This document shows positions 7,520 to 16,478 of a DNA stretch of 58,018 bases, in pieces. The stretch covers positions 1 through 58,018 of the forward strand of contig VGSQ01000006.1 in the NCBI GenBank assembly GCA_016874975.1, read 5' to 3'. This stretch comes from Deltaproteobacteria bacterium. Lineage in GTDB: Bacteria; Desulfobacterota; Desulfobaccia; Desulfobaccales; 0-14-0-80-60-11. A program made the translations under genes and the position numbers. The notes under the pieces were generated by a model. The model was not told where the DNA came from. It searched no databases and saw nothing but the letters and a program-made list of their open reading frames with translations. Position 1 is the stretch's first letter. Each line of letters begins with the position of its first letter.

Positions 7520-8314
7520 ATGAACTTCAGAATCAGACTGGCCCGGAACATAGTCCGTCTGGGAGATTTTATCGCCTCTCTGGCCATCATGGTGATGCGC
7601 CCCCAGGATCTGGTGGAATTCACCCGGCAGGATTATGGCACGGACAGTTATGTTTCCTGCTATGCCCGGGAGGGCTTCGTGGAGCAGGGCCTCACCCGGG
7701 AAGAGACCCTCCTCCTGGAGAAGCTGCCCCTCACCTCGGGGCGGCTCCTGGTCATGGGCATGGGGGGTGGCCGGGACGCCATCGCCCTGGCGCGACTGGG
7801 CTTCCAGGTGGTGGGCACGGACTTCATTCCCGCCATGGTGGAGCGCGCTTTGGAGAACGCCGGACAGGCCGGAGTGGAGCTGGAAGGTGTGGTGCAGGAT
7901 TTTTCGGACCTGCGCCTGCCCCCCGCCTCTTTCGATGCCGCGGTCCTGTTTGCGGGCATGTATTCTTCCGTCCCGACCCGACACCGGCGCATCGCCATGC
8001 TGCGGCGGGTGCGGGAGGTCCTCAAGCCCGGGGGTTATTTTGTCTGCCAGTTCTTTTACCAGAAAGATCCCAACCCCCGGCGCGGGGCCGAATGGGCAAG
8101 AAAGGCCCTGGCTCTCCTGACCTGGGGCAATTTCACCTATGAACGGGGGGACACGCTGTTCGGGAACCGGGATTTTTACCACTATTTCATCGGCGAAGAG
8201 GAGGTGGCCCGGGAATTTGCCGCCGCGGGCCTCAAGGTGGTCGCCTTGGAAATCAATCCCACGAGGAATTTTTCCGGAGCCGTGCTTCAGGCTCCGGAGC
8301 CGGGAAGCCGCTGA
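7520..8314 (+). CDS. SAM-dependent class I methyltransferase
   Basis: 264 residues. The N-terminal 70 residues are hydrophobic/amphipathic. The Rossmann methyltransferase core starts at motif I, LLVMGMGGGRDAIALA (about 76-92). It continues with the acidic strand-2 end VVGTDFIP (about 96-103) and the motif IV-like FDAAVLF (about 143). The substrate cannot be read from the sequence. It may act on a small molecule or polyketide-like/quinone compound, as in the broad Methyltransf_11/25 group. The ATG at 7520 has GAAGGG at about 8 nt. It sits 40 nt after the LUD protein and 8 nt before the M24 peptidase, so it is part of the operon starting near 2.1 kb. Confidence 0.8.
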   Translation: MNFRIRLARNIVRLGDFIASLAIMVMRPQDLVEFTRQDYGTDSYVSCYAREGFVEQGLTREETLLLEKLPLTSGRLLVMGMGGGRDAIALARLGFQVVGTDFIPAMVERALENAGQAGVELEGVVQDFSDLRLPPASFDAAVLFAGMYSSVPTRHRRIAMLRRVREVLKPGGYFVCQFFYQKDPNPRRGAEWARKALALLTWGNFTYERGDTLFGNRDFYHYFIGEEEVAREFAAAGLKVVALEINPTRNFSGAVLQAPEPGSR

Positions 8315-8322
8315 GGAGCCCC

Positions 8323-9516
8323 ATGGATGGTCACGTCCCGCCGGGGGAACTGAGGGACCGGGTGGGCCGCCTGCAGCAGCTGATGGCTGAGGAAGGCCTG
8401 GACCTGGGTCTGGTGCGCCAACCCGCCGACCTTTTTTATTACAGCGGCACGGTGGTGGACGGCTTTCTGGCCGTGCCCGCCGCCGGCGCCCCCCGGCTTT
8501 TGGTGCGGCGGCCCCAGGCGCGCCAGGCCGCGGCCGACTCCCCCTTTGCGCTGGCATTGTACGCCGACCTGCGGGAAGTGCCGGACCTGACCGCGGCCAT
8601 GGGGTTTCCCGCCGACGGACTCCTGGGTCTGGAGCTGGACGTGCTCCCCGCCGCCTTCTACCTGCAGACGCGGGATCAACTCTTCCCCGGGGCCCATATC
8701 CGGGACCTGTCCCCCCTGGTGCGCCGCCAGCGCATGGTCAAGAGCGCCTGGGAGATCGAGCGCCTGCGCCGGGCCGCGGCCGTCCAGGACCAGGTCATGG
8801 CCACGGCGCCGGAGCTGCTCCGGCCGGGGGTGAGCGAGCTGGAGCTGAGCGCCGCCCTGGAGTACCGTCTCCGCCTGCTGGGGCATCAGGGGCTGGTGCG
8901 CCTGCGGCGCTGGGACCTGGAGCTCTTCTTCGGGCACGTCCTCTCCGGCGTCTCCGGCCTGGAGCTGGCCTATGTGGACACCCCCAGCGGCGGTTTGGGT
9001 TTTTCCCCCGCCTTTCCCCAGGGTCCCAGCCACAAGGCCCTGGCGCCGGGGGAACCCATCAGCATCGACCTGGCTGCCTGCCTGAACGGATATCTGGCCG
9101 ACATGACAAGATTATTCGCCATCCATCACCTCCCCCCGGCGGCCTGGGAGGCCTTTGCGGTGGTCCGACAGCTCTACGCTCTCTTTGAAGAGGCCGCCCG
9201 GCCCGGAGTCATGCCTGGCGAGCTGTTCCAGGCCTTGTGGGACGAGGTGCGGCAGCGGGGCTGGGCCGACCGCTTCATGGGGGTGGGGCCCGAACGGGTG
9301 AAATATCTGGGACACGGGGTGGGCCTGGAGCTGGACGAGTTTCCCATCCTGGCGGCCCGGTTTCCCCTCCCGTTGGAGGCAGGGATGGTGCTGGCCTTTG
9401 AACCCAAGTTCTTTCTGCCGAACATCGGCATGGTGGGCATGGAGGATACCGGGGTCATCACCGACGGAGGAGTGGAATGGCTCACCCGAACGCCCCGGGA
9501 GATTGTGGTGGTTTAG
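8323..9516 (+). CDS. M24 metallopeptidase, Xaa-Pro aminopeptidase-like
   Basis: 397 residues. A creatinase-type N-terminal domain (about 1-145) precedes a pita-bread M24 catalytic domain. Metal ligands of the family are visible: Asp in SIDLAACLNGYLADMTR (two aspartates), His in YLGHGVGLELDE, Glu in FEPKFF and Glu in GMEDTG. Such enzymes remove N-terminal residues preceding proline, or act as dipeptidases, with two Mn/Co/Zn ions. An AGGAG lies 4 nt before the ATG. It is the last gene of the 2.1-9.5 kb operon; the next 275 bases are repeats. Substrate preference is not determinable. Confidence 0.87.
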   Translation: MDGHVPPGELRDRVGRLQQLMAEEGLDLGLVRQPADLFYYSGTVVDGFLAVPAAGAPRLLVRRPQARQAAADSPFALALYADLREVPDLTAAMGFPADGLLGLELDVLPAAFYLQTRDQLFPGAHIRDLSPLVRRQRMVKSAWEIERLRRAAAVQDQVMATAPELLRPGVSELELSAALEYRLRLLGHQGLVRLRRWDLELFFGHVLSGVSGLELAYVDTPSGGLGFSPAFPQGPSHKALAPGEPISIDLAACLNGYLADMTRLFAIHHLPPAAWEAFAVVRQLYALFEEAARPGVMPGELFQALWDEVRQRGWADRFMGVGPERVKYLGHGVGLELDEFPILAARFPLPLEAGMVLAFEPKFFLPNIGMVGMEDTGVITDGGVEWLTRTPREIVVV

Positions 9517-9791
9517 CGCTGCCTGTCTGTCTTGACATCCTCATGGCCCCAACGGGGCCGCCCCCTTAGGATGAAAACCTGCCGCAGGGGGTGTTTGAAA
9601 CCCGCCCCTACAGCACGGGCTCGGCGGCCGCAGGCCGCCCTATGATTAGGATTTTCACGGTTGTTTGGTAGGGTGCGCACCGCGCACCATTGCCGGGGGT
9701 TGGCGGCGGGCAGGGACGCCCTCCAGCAATTTTCATGTATTATGGGTGGGCCAACGGCCCCTGCGCGACTGTTTGAATCTGAGATGCACTT
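9517..9791. repeat. Repeat-rich gap including a GTAG-hairpin REP (9668-9690)
   Basis: The REP reads GTAG then GGTGCGC-ACC-GCGCACC-AT at 9668-9690. An inverted-orientation GTAG-like C-rich block ends near 9612 (GAAACCCGCCCCTAC). A GC palindrome (CGGCGGCCGCAGGCCGCC) lies near 9622-9640. No gene is seen. Confidence 0.7.
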
Positions 9792-10661
9792 ATGACGGAA
9801 ATGTCTTTTCTGGAGCACCTGCAGGAGCTGCGCACGCGGCTCATCGTCATCATTGTCGCCATGTTCCTCGGCATGGCGGTGGCCTGGCCTTTCACGGAGA
9901 AGGTGCAGCGGTTCATCCAGCGCCCCTTGCGGGAGCCCTCCCTGGTCCAGAAATGGAACTATGCGCTCTCTTCCTACGTTCATCGCACTTTTCCGAAGTT
10001 TTCCCATCTGCTGGGGTTGGATCCCCAGCCCCCCCAGGTCACTCCCCACAAGCTCAATTACATGGCCCCCCTGGAGCCCTTCTTCGTGCAGATGAAGATC
10101 TCCCTGGTGACCGGTCTGGCCCTGGCCTTCCCCGTCATCCTCTACCAGTTGTGGCTCTTTATCTCGCCGGGACTGTTTCCACACGAACGACGATATATTT
10201 ATTATTTCATCCCCTTCGGCACCCTGGCCTTTGTGGCGGGGGACCTTTTCTTCCTGTACCTGGTGTGGCCCCTGATCATCGCCTTTTCCCTGGCCTATGA
10301 GAGCGACGTGCTTTTTTCCATGCTCAACCTGACCCAGTACGTCAACTTTTGTCTGCGCCTGATGCTGCTGTTCGGGGTGATTTTCGAATTGCCTCTGATT
10401 TTGCTGCTGCTCAACCGGGCCCGTCTGGTCAGCCTGGACTTCCTGGTGCGGAATCGGCGGCTGGCCATCCTGCTCAGTGCCGTGATTGCCGCCTTTCACG
10501 CCGATGTGGTGACCATGACGGTGGTGGCCGTCCCCATTTATTGCATGTACGAGGTCTCCATCCTGCTGCTGCGGCTCGCCGGCCGGAAACCCGACCCCGC
10601 CGCTGCGGCGGAGCCCGCCCCGGCGCCGCTGGAATCGGGCCCGGCGGGGCCGCCGGAGTGA
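9792..10661 (+). CDS. tatC: Twin-arginine translocase subunit TatC
   Basis: 289 residues with six predicted membrane helices. Family marks are FLEHLQELRTRL at the N-terminus, LEPFFVQMKISL leading into helix 2, the periplasmic PGLFPHERRY signature (Pro and Glu of the twin-arginine binding region), and NLTQYVNF before helix 4. TatC is the core receptor for folded, twin-arginine-tagged proteins such as periplasmic molybdoenzymes. Between helix 1 and LEPFF there is an insertion of roughly 30 residues relative to common TatC, containing KWNYALSSYVHRTF. The Ala/Pro-rich C-terminal tail is dispensable in the family. No tatA/tatB gene is nearby. The start is supported by the family N-terminus; only a weak GAG-type ribosome site is visible. 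Confidence 0.93.
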   Translation: MTEMSFLEHLQELRTRLIVIIVAMFLGMAVAWPFTEKVQRFIQRPLREPSLVQKWNYALSSYVHRTFPKFSHLLGLDPQPPQVTPHKLNYMAPLEPFFVQMKISLVTGLALAFPVILYQLWLFISPGLFPHERRYIYYFIPFGTLAFVAGDLFFLYLVWPLIIAFSLAYESDVLFSMLNLTQYVNFCLRLMLLFGVIFELPLILLLLNRARLVSLDFLVRNRRLAILLSAVIAAFHADVVTMTVVAVPIYCMYEVSILLLRLAGRKPDPAAAAEPAPAPLESGPAGPPE

Positions 10662-10702
10662 GGCGGTGGTGCAGGGGGGAAGGTGATGCCCTGGACTGCC
10701 GA

Positions 10703-10731
10703 TTGACAGGAAACGGGGCTCCCTATATAGT
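10703..10731 (+). promoter_or_regulatory. Sigma-70 promoter for plsB
   Basis: TTGACA at 10703-10708 and TATAGT at 10726-10731 are separated by the ideal 17 nt, 75 nt upstream of the plsB start. The -35 is a perfect match and the -10 matches 5 of 6 positions. It is one of the best promoter matches in the window. Confidence 0.7.
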
Positions 10732-10806
10732 TAAACCTTATGTTGACAGCAGCCGGGATGACTTGTTCCCTGGTCAAGCGGGTGCGCTCTCGTGACGGAA
10801 GATAAG

Positions 10807-13509
10807 ATGGAACAGGGTTTGCAGGAAGGGTCTGCCAGTCCCGGCCCGCCGGAGCCGGCAGAGAAGCCCCGGGGTTGGCTGGCCCGCCTCTGGGAGCGCT
10901 TCGTGTCCTGGCTGGGAGGCCATGAATATCACTATGCCGGCTACCTGCCCAGCCGCCCCGGCTGGCTGCTGCGTCTCACCCTGGACCCCTTTTTCTCCCG
11001 GGTCACGGTGAACCCCAAGCACTTGGAGCGGCTGAGCGCCCTGGCGGAGCAGGGGGTGGTGGTTTACGCCCTCAAATACCGGAGCACCCTGGACTTCCTC
11101 TTCTTCAACCGCCGCTACCAGAAGTTGGGCGCCCCCGCCCCGGAAGTGGCCTTTGACCTGAATCTCTGGATGTTCCAGCCCCTTTCCCACCTGGTCCAGA
11201 TCATTGCCGCCACCCTGAGGTACCTCACCCGCAAGGGGGCCTGGCCCAAGCCCTTTCAGGACGGCTACTTTCTCAGGATCTTGCAGGAACGGCGGGCCTC
11301 ACTGCTGTTTCTGGTGGACCAGGTCGGCTTCCGGCAGCGCTTTCTGAAGCCCCGGGAAGACCCCATCCGCCATCTTCTGGAATTGCAGTTACAGATGGAG
11401 GTCCCCATCTTTCTGGTGCCCCAGTTGGTGATGTACAGCCAGGACCCGGAAAGGGCGGACAAAAGCCTCCTGGACGTCTTTTTCGGGGACCGGGAGCACC
11501 CGGGCCGCCTCCGCAAGCTCATCCTGTGCCTCTTCCGCTCCAAAAAGGCGGTGGTGGAGGTGGCCGACCCGGTAAATCTCAAGGAGTACCTGGCCAGCGC
11601 CCCCACGGACGGCCGCCTCCGGGACCGGGCCCAGGAAATCCGCCAGGAGCTGATCCTGCGCCTGGATCAGAAACGTCGGGTCATCACCGGCCCGGTGGTC
11701 AAATCCCGGGAGGAGTTCCTGGAGCTGACGCTCACCGATCCGGAACTCACCCGGTTCATGGAAAACATGGCCGAGGTGGAGAAGAAAAAGATCTCCAAGC
11801 TCAAAAAGACGGCGCAGGACTACTTCTGGGAGATCGCCGCCGACTTCAACATCCCCATCGTCGCCGTCATGCATCGTCTGGTGAGGTGGCTCACCCAGAA
11901 ATTCTTCGAGGGCATCGTTTTCGACCAGGAAGGCTTCGAGAAGGTGCGGGAGGCCTCCCAGCAGGGCACCCTGATCTTCATCCCCTGCCATAAGAGCCAC
12001 CTGGACTATCTCATTCTCAACCACCTTATCTATCAGCACTACATGCATCCCCCCCGCATCGCCGCGGGCAAAAACCTGTCCTTCTGGCCGCTGGGCCGGG
12101 TCTTCCGGGGCTCCGGCGCCTTTTTCATCCGCCGCCGCTTTCTGGGCGCCAGGCTCTACGCCGAGGTCCTGTACACCTATCTCAAGACCCTGATCCGCAC
12201 GGGCTACAATATCGAATTCTTCATCGAAGGCGGCCGGAGCCGCACCGGCAAGCTGGTCTTGCCCAAGCTGGGCCTGCTCAATATGATTCTCCGGGCTTAC
12301 CATGAGGGAGCCACCCGGGACCTCATCTTCGTTCCCACCTTCATCGGCTATGACCAGGTGGTGGAAGAGAAGGCCTACCTCCATGAACTGGAGGGCAAGC
12401 AAAAGGAAAAAGAATCGGTGGGCCAATTGGTGCGGGCCCGCAAGTTCCTCAAGAAACGCTACGGCCGCGCCTATATCCAGTTCAGCGCTCCCCTGTCGTT
12501 TCGGGAGTATCTGGAGGAACATCCCCATCTACAGGAGAATCTCAGCGACCACTTCAAACAGGTCAGCCTGGATCTCTCCTTCCGGGTGATCCAGGCCATC
12601 AACCATGTGAGCGTGGTCACCCCCTTTGCCCTGGTCTGCGCCACCCTCCTCACCTACCCCCGCAAGGGCGTCTACCGCCGGGAGCTTTTTAAGATCACCC
12701 AGGTGCTTTATGATTACCTGGAAAGCCGACGGGTCCTGATGGCCGACTCATTGGCCCACCTGATTCAGGCGGTGGAAGAGACTCTCACCCTGTGCGAGTC
12801 CCGGAAGCTCATCATCCCCATCGAACAGGAGGAGGGCCTCACCGACGAACTGGGGCTGGGAGGGTACAGCATTGACGAAACCAAACGCCCCCTGCTGGAA
12901 TACTATAAAAACAACCTGATCCACTTCTTCCTGCCCGTATCCATGGCCTCCCTGTCCATCCTGGCCAGTCACGGTTTCGAGGTGGAGCGCAGCCAGGTGC
13001 TCACCGACGTCACCTTCCTGGAAGACCTCTTTAAATACGAATTTGTCTTTGACCGGCCGGACGTGCTCGACATGGTGGATGAAACCCTGGCCTACCTGGT
13101 GGAGCGGGACGTGCTGATTCCCCTGGACCGGGAAGGAAAGCGCTACACCCTGTCCGCCTCCGGCCTGAAGGAGTTGGCCTACTTCGCCAACCTGCTGTAT
13201 AACTATCTGGAATCTTACTGGATCGTCTTCCGCTCCATCAAATACCTACAGAAGAAGCCGCGCAGCGAAAAGGAATTCCTGAAACGCTCCATGTCCATCG
13301 GCAACAAGCTTCACAAACTGGGGGAGGTGGAGCGCTTCGAGGCCCTGTCTGAAGCCAACTTTCAGAACGCCGTCAAACTCTTCACCGAAAAGGGCATCGT
13401 CTTGAAAAAGACGAGGGAGGGCAAAGGCGCCGCCACCTTCAGCCGCCCCGCCGACGAGGAGACCAAAGACTTTTACGGGCGCCAGTTGGCCAGATTTCTG
13501 CGCCGATAG
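10807..13509 (+). CDS. plsB: PlsB-type glycerol-3-phosphate acyltransferase
   Basis: About 900 residues. PlsB makes lysophosphatidic acid from glycerol-3-phosphate and acyl-ACP/CoA at the inner membrane, the first step of phospholipid synthesis. All four acyltransferase blocks are visible: HKSHLD (H(X)4D, His near residue 395), FFIRRRF, FIEGGRSRTGKL and FVPTFIGYD. The protein is about 90 residues longer than E. coli PlsB (807), with extra sequence before block I. The C-terminal third is the large helical PlsB-specific region. The ATG at 10807 has GGAAG about 5 nt upstream; an earlier in-frame GTG at 10792 lacks a good site. A strong promoter precedes it, so it is probably transcribed on its own. 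Confidence 0.88.
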   Translation: MEQGLQEGSASPGPPEPAEKPRGWLARLWERFVSWLGGHEYHYAGYLPSRPGWLLRLTLDPFFSRVTVNPKHLERLSALAEQGVVVYALKYRSTLDFLFFNRRYQKLGAPAPEVAFDLNLWMFQPLSHLVQIIAATLRYLTRKGAWPKPFQDGYFLRILQERRASLLFLVDQVGFRQRFLKPREDPIRHLLELQLQMEVPIFLVPQLVMYSQDPERADKSLLDVFFGDREHPGRLRKLILCLFRSKKAVVEVADPVNLKEYLASAPTDGRLRDRAQEIRQELILRLDQKRRVITGPVVKSREEFLELTLTDPELTRFMENMAEVEKKKISKLKKTAQDYFWEIAADFNIPIVAVMHRLVRWLTQKFFEGIVFDQEGFEKVREASQQGTLIFIPCHKSHLDYLILNHLIYQHYMHPPRIAAGKNLSFWPLGRVFRGSGAFFIRRRFLGARLYAEVLYTYLKTLIRTGYNIEFFIEGGRSRTGKLVLPKLGLLNMILRAYHEGATRDLIFVPTFIGYDQVVEEKAYLHELEGKQKEKESVGQLVRARKFLKKRYGRAYIQFSAPLSFREYLEEHPHLQENLSDHFKQVSLDLSFRVIQAINHVSVVTPFALVCATLLTYPRKGVYRRELFKITQVLYDYLESRRVLMADSLAHLIQAVEETLTLCESRKLIIPIEQEEGLTDELGLGGYSIDETKRPLLEYYKNNLIHFFLPVSMASLSILASHGFEVERSQVLTDVTFLEDLFKYEFVFDRPDVLDMVDETLAYLVERDVLIPLDREGKRYTLSASGLKELAYFANLLYNYLESYWIVFRSIKYLQKKPRSEKEFLKRSMSIGNKLHKLGEVERFEALSEANFQNAVKLFTEKGIVLKKTREGKGAATFSRPADEETKDFYGRQLARFLRR

Positions 13510-13654
13510 CATCCGAGGGGCGGCACAGGGGGATGAGAGAAGGCCAGGGGGAGCGGTAAGCCCCCCACCGCGGCGCCTGAGCCCAGGGGGCTCCCCCGAA
13601 AGGGAGCAGCCCGGGAACCAGAGGAAAAATCTTCCGGCCCTTCCACTCCGGACC

Positions 13655-14344
13655 CTAACCGAAAAACCCTTTGCGCTGTTCGCCTTCCTGCCAGCCGTGC
13701 GCGCCCACCAGACGCACGAAGCGGCAGCCCCCCAGGTAGTCGTGCTGGAGGCCGGCGGCGGTTTTCCGCACCCGGGTCAGGGTCTGGGAATACTGGTCGC
13801 CCACCGGTATGACCAGGCGGCCATTAAGGGCCAGTTGCTCCACCAGGGGCCGGGGCACCTGGGGCGAGCCCGCGGTGACCAAGATGGCGTCAAAGGGGCT
13901 CTCTTCCGGCCAGCCCAGGGTGCCGTCCCCGATCCTCACGTGGATGTTGGTGTAGCCCAGCCGCTCCAGGACCAGGCGGGCGCTTTCGGCCAAGGAAGCC
14001 AGGCGCTCAATGGTATAGACCTCCCGGGCCAACTCCCCCAGGACGGCCGCCTGATAGCCGGAACCCGTGCCCAACTCCAGCACCTTCTCGGCGCCCGTCA
14101 GGTCCAGGGCCTCGGTCATCAGGGCCACGATGTAGGGCTGGGAGATGGTCTGGTCTTCGCCGATGGGCAGGGGGTGATCGCCGTACGCCTGCTCCCACAG
14201 ATGGGACGGCACGAAGAGGTGGCGGGGCACTTTGGTCAACGCTCGCAGCACCCGGGGGTCGCTCACCCCCCGGCGGCGAATCTGCGCCTCCACCATGTCG
14301 GCCCGCACCTTCTGATACGCATCATGCTGCTCTGAGGATGTCAT
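13655..14344 (-). CDS. pcm: Protein-L-isoaspartate O-methyltransferase
   Basis: 229 residues. Pcm methylates isoaspartyl residues formed in ageing proteins, starting their conversion back to aspartate. Visible family motifs are VPRHLFVP (about 40), GEDQTISQPYIVALMTEAL (about 62-80), the SAM-binding VLELGTGSGYQAAVL (about 88-102), FDAILVTAGSPQVP (about 152-165) and LVIPVGD (about 180). The length is normal for the bacterial enzyme. The ribosome site upstream of the ATG at 14344 is weak. It converges on plsB, with 145 nt between the stops, and is followed upstream by a long repeat region. No surE or rpoS neighbours, as found in E. coli, are present here. Confidence 0.95.
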   Translation of the reverse strand: MTSSEQHDAYQKVRADMVEAQIRRRGVSDPRVLRALTKVPRHLFVPSHLWEQAYGDHPLPIGEDQTISQPYIVALMTEALDLTGAEKVLELGTGSGYQAAVLGELAREVYTIERLASLAESARLVLERLGYTNIHVRIGDGTLGWPEESPFDAILVTAGSPQVPRPLVEQLALNGRLVIPVGDQYSQTLTRVRKTAAGLQHDYLGGCRFVRLVGAHGWQEGEQRKGFFG

Positions 14345-14577
14345 GGCGCCTGTCCCGCCGCCGCCCGCGGCGATCTTGCAGATGAAATGGTTGTCGTCTC
14401 ACCACGATGCGGTCATGGCATCATTCTGGTAACCGCAGACTCAGCCTGCACCTGCACAGGCTGGAAGGCCTGTGCCACCGTATCTGACTTTTTGTTCATT
14501 GACAAAGACTCGACTTATAACCACATGACTTGACCAATGTTTCCGCCCCCCTCGCCCCAGCCCTCTCCCCCCCGCTG

Positions 14578-14625
14578 GGGGGAGAGGGAGCTTAAAACAG
14601 GTGTAGCTTTATCCCCTCTCCCCCG
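14578..14625. repeat. Direct repeat copy 1 (48 nt)
   Basis: It is the same as 14993-15040 except for one base. It begins with GGGGGAGAGGGAGC and ends CCCCTCTCCCCCG, so each copy is itself bounded by complementary G and C tracts that can pair. Confidence 0.75.
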
Positions 14626-14702
14626 CCGGGGCTGAGCATTACCCACAAGTGTGGGGGGAGGGGGCAAGGAGCACAAAAACTCTCCTCAAAAAATTTTATC
14701 TC

Positions 14703-14750
14703 GTAGGGCGCGTCTTACGCGCCACAGATGGTGCGTGAGACGCACCCTAC
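14703..14750. repeat. Convergent pair of GTAG-hairpin REPs (BIME-like)
   Basis: The plus-strand copy is GTAG-GGCGCG-TCTTA-CGCGCC (14703-14721). The minus-strand copy reads GTAG-GGTGCG-TCT-CACGCACC (14750 down to about 14728). The head-to-head arrangement is typical of BIMEs made by RAYT transposases. Confidence 0.65.
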
Positions 14751-14992
14751 ATTTTCACGGTTATGGGTGTTCCCTTGGAACATGCATGGCTTGTTCCCAA
14801 ACTCCTGCTTGAGGACGCACCTGCCCCTGAAGCACCCGCTTTGCACAACAACGGACTAAAAAAATGTAGCCGCCGCCTTCAGCCTGGGCACCATTCCTTT
14901 CATCTCTCCCGGGTCGCCCAGCGCAGCCTGAAGGCTTAGGCTACCATACACCCACCATAACCCAAAGATTTGCGGGTAATGCCCAGCCCGCC

Positions 14993-15040
14993 GGGGGAGA
15001 GGGAGCTTAAAACAGGGGTAGCTTTATCCCCTCTCCCCCG
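14993..15040. repeat. Direct repeat copy 2 (48 nt)
   Basis: Partner of 14578-14625, with one base different (G for T in AGGGGTAGC). The spacing between the copies is 415 nt. Confidence 0.75.
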
Positions 15041-15140
15041 ATGGGGGAGAGGGTTAGGGTGAGGGGGAAGAAAAGTGCTTGCCCCCTGAACTTCATGAAT
15101 TCGTTGGCCAACAGGGATCTGGTCGATTTTCCGTTTGGTT

Positions 15141-15156
15141 GCGGCCACAAGGCCGC
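15141..15156. repeat. Hairpin of a dispersed element, copy 1
   Basis: GCGGCC-ACAA-GGCCGC lies within a roughly 40-nt block (TTTGGTTGCGGCC...GATGTGCCACCA). The block recurs at 37194-37240 with compensating base changes in the stem. Confidence 0.55.
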
Positions 15157-15291
15157 GATGTGCCACCATTTGCCCGCAAAATGGTCTCCAAGGGCTGGGT
15201 CAGGAGGAAGCCCGGCAAGGCCTCCCCCCAGAAGACCGCCTGAAAAAGATTGTAATCGATTGTCCCGACGGATGGAACAGGCAGGGAAAGA

Positions 15292-15489
15292 ATGGATTGC
15301 CGTTTTCACCCCGGGCGCGAGGCCCGGGTGCGCTGCGAGAAAATGGAGTACGGCTACTGCCAGGAATGCCTGGATGAATGCCGGGCCTGCACCGACCCCT
15401 GCAACTATTGCAAAACCCGCCCCGCCTGCGTCATCTGGGAACTGTGCGGCAAAGAGGCCAAGAAGCGCTGCCGGGAGCAGGGCGCCTGA
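15292..15489 (+). CDS. Small cysteine-rich protein
   Basis: 65 residues with ten cysteines and a B-box-like opening (CRFHPGREARVRCEKMEYGYCQEC), followed by further CxxC-type pairs (CRACTDPCNYC, CVIWELC). The spacing of Cys and His suggests a zinc or iron-sulfur binding fold. I know of similar short proteins in anaerobic Desulfobacterota but of no assigned function. AGGGAAAG lies immediately upstream of the ATG at near-normal spacing. It converges on ddl. The cysteine pattern is too regular for chance, so I regard it as a real gene. Confidence 0.7.
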   Translation: MDCRFHPGREARVRCEKMEYGYCQECLDECRACTDPCNYCKTRPACVIWELCGKEAKKRCREQGA

Positions 15490-15545
15490 CAACGCCGGCG
15501 GGGGCGGGAGGGAGGACGCTGGCCCTGCCCTCCCCCTTTTTTCCC

Positions 15546-16478
15546 TCAGCGCTTCTCCATGGCCAGTTCGATGAGCCGGTCCAGGAGTTGGGTAAAGGAC
15601 ATGCCGATGGCCGCGGCCGCCTGGGGAAAGAGGCTGGTGGCGGTCATGCCGGGGATGGTGTTGGTCTCCAGGACAAAAACCTCCCGATCCCGGACAATCA
15701 TGTCGGTGCGGCTGTAGCCCCGGCACTGGAGCGCCCGGTGGGCCGCCACGGCCGAGGCCTGGGCCCGGGCGGTGAGGTCCGCATCGATCCGGGCCGGGCA
15801 AATCTCCACGGTGGCGCCGGGCAGATATTTGGCGTCATAGCTGAAGAAAGCATAATTTTCCGAGGGACAGATCTCCACCATGGGCAGGGCCGCCAGGTCG
15901 TCGTTCCCCAGCACGGCGCCGGTGACTTCAATGCCGGTGATGTGCTGCTCCACCAGCACCCGGTGGTCATAGGCATAGGCGGCGTCCAGGGCTTTGGCCA
16001 GGTCGTCCTGGCCGCGGGCGATGGTGACGCCGATGCTGGAGCCCTCGTTCACCGGTTTGATGACCACCGGCAGTCCCAATTGCCCGACGATCTCCGGCGC
16101 CGTGGGGGCCTGGTCCCGGTTGAAGAAGATGGCCCGGGGCACAGTGAGGCCGGCCTGCCGGTAAAGAATTTTGCTCAACTCCTTGTTCATGCCCAGGGCG
16201 CTGCCCACCACCCCCGATCCCTGATAGGGCACCCCCAGCAGATCCAGCATGCCTTGCACGGTGCCGTCCTCGCCGCCCCGGCCGTGCATGATGATGAGGG
16301 CCGCGTCCAGCTCCGGCGCTTCCCGCACCAGCCGCTCCAGGTGGTCTTTGGGGTCGTAGCGGCGGATGTCGTATTTGTCTTTATCCAGGGCCCGAAAAAC
16401 TTGTTCGCCGCTTTTGAGCGACACCTCCCGTTCCGCGGACGTTCCCCCGGCAATGAGGGCCAGGCGCAGCTTTTTCAT
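15546..16478 (-). CDS. ddl: D-alanine--D-alanine ligase
   Basis: 310 residues, normal for Ddl. It is an ATP-grasp enzyme that makes the D-Ala-D-Ala dipeptide for peptidoglycan. Visible are AGGTSAEREVSLKSG at the N-terminus (substrate site), HGRGGEDGTVQG (about 65), the KPVNEGSSIGV ATP-binding segment (about 142-152), and ETNTIPGMTATSLFP (metal and phosphate binding, about 270-284). The ATG at 16478 overlaps the stop of the HD gene by 4 nt (ATGA). It has GGAGGG 4 nt upstream, so the two genes are translationally coupled. Peptidoglycan genes such as murB or ftsQ, common neighbours elsewhere, are absent here. Confidence 0.96.
   Translation of the reverse strand: MKKLRLALIAGGTSAEREVSLKSGEQVFRALDKDKYDIRRYDPKDHLERLVREAPELDAALIIMHGRGGEDGTVQGMLDLLGVPYQGSGVVGSALGMNKELSKILYRQAGLTVPRAIFFNRDQAPTAPEIVGQLGLPVVIKPVNEGSSIGVTIARGQDDLAKALDAAYAYDHRVLVEQHITGIEVTGAVLGNDDLAALPMVEICPSENYAFFSYDAKYLPGATVEICPARIDADLTARAQASAVAAHRALQCRGYSRTDMIVRDREVFVLETNTIPGMTATSLFPQAAAAIGMSFTQLLDRLIELAMEKR

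Larger units (their letters stand above)
14345..15291. other. Repeat-rich non-coding region of about 950 bases
   Basis: No credible gene is seen. It holds a 48-nt direct repeat (14578-14625 and 14993-15040, one mismatch; GGGGAGAGGGAGCTTAAAAC core). A convergent pair of GTAG-hairpins lies at 14703-14750, and a hairpin element at about 15126-15170 is shared with 37194-37240. G/C palindromes of the CTCCCCC...GGGGGAG type also recur. Confidence 0.7.

Noticed and set aside
14461-14520. TTGTTC/TATAAC pair considered as a promoter
   Set aside because: No gene lies within a sensible distance downstream on that strand and the -35 match is weak.
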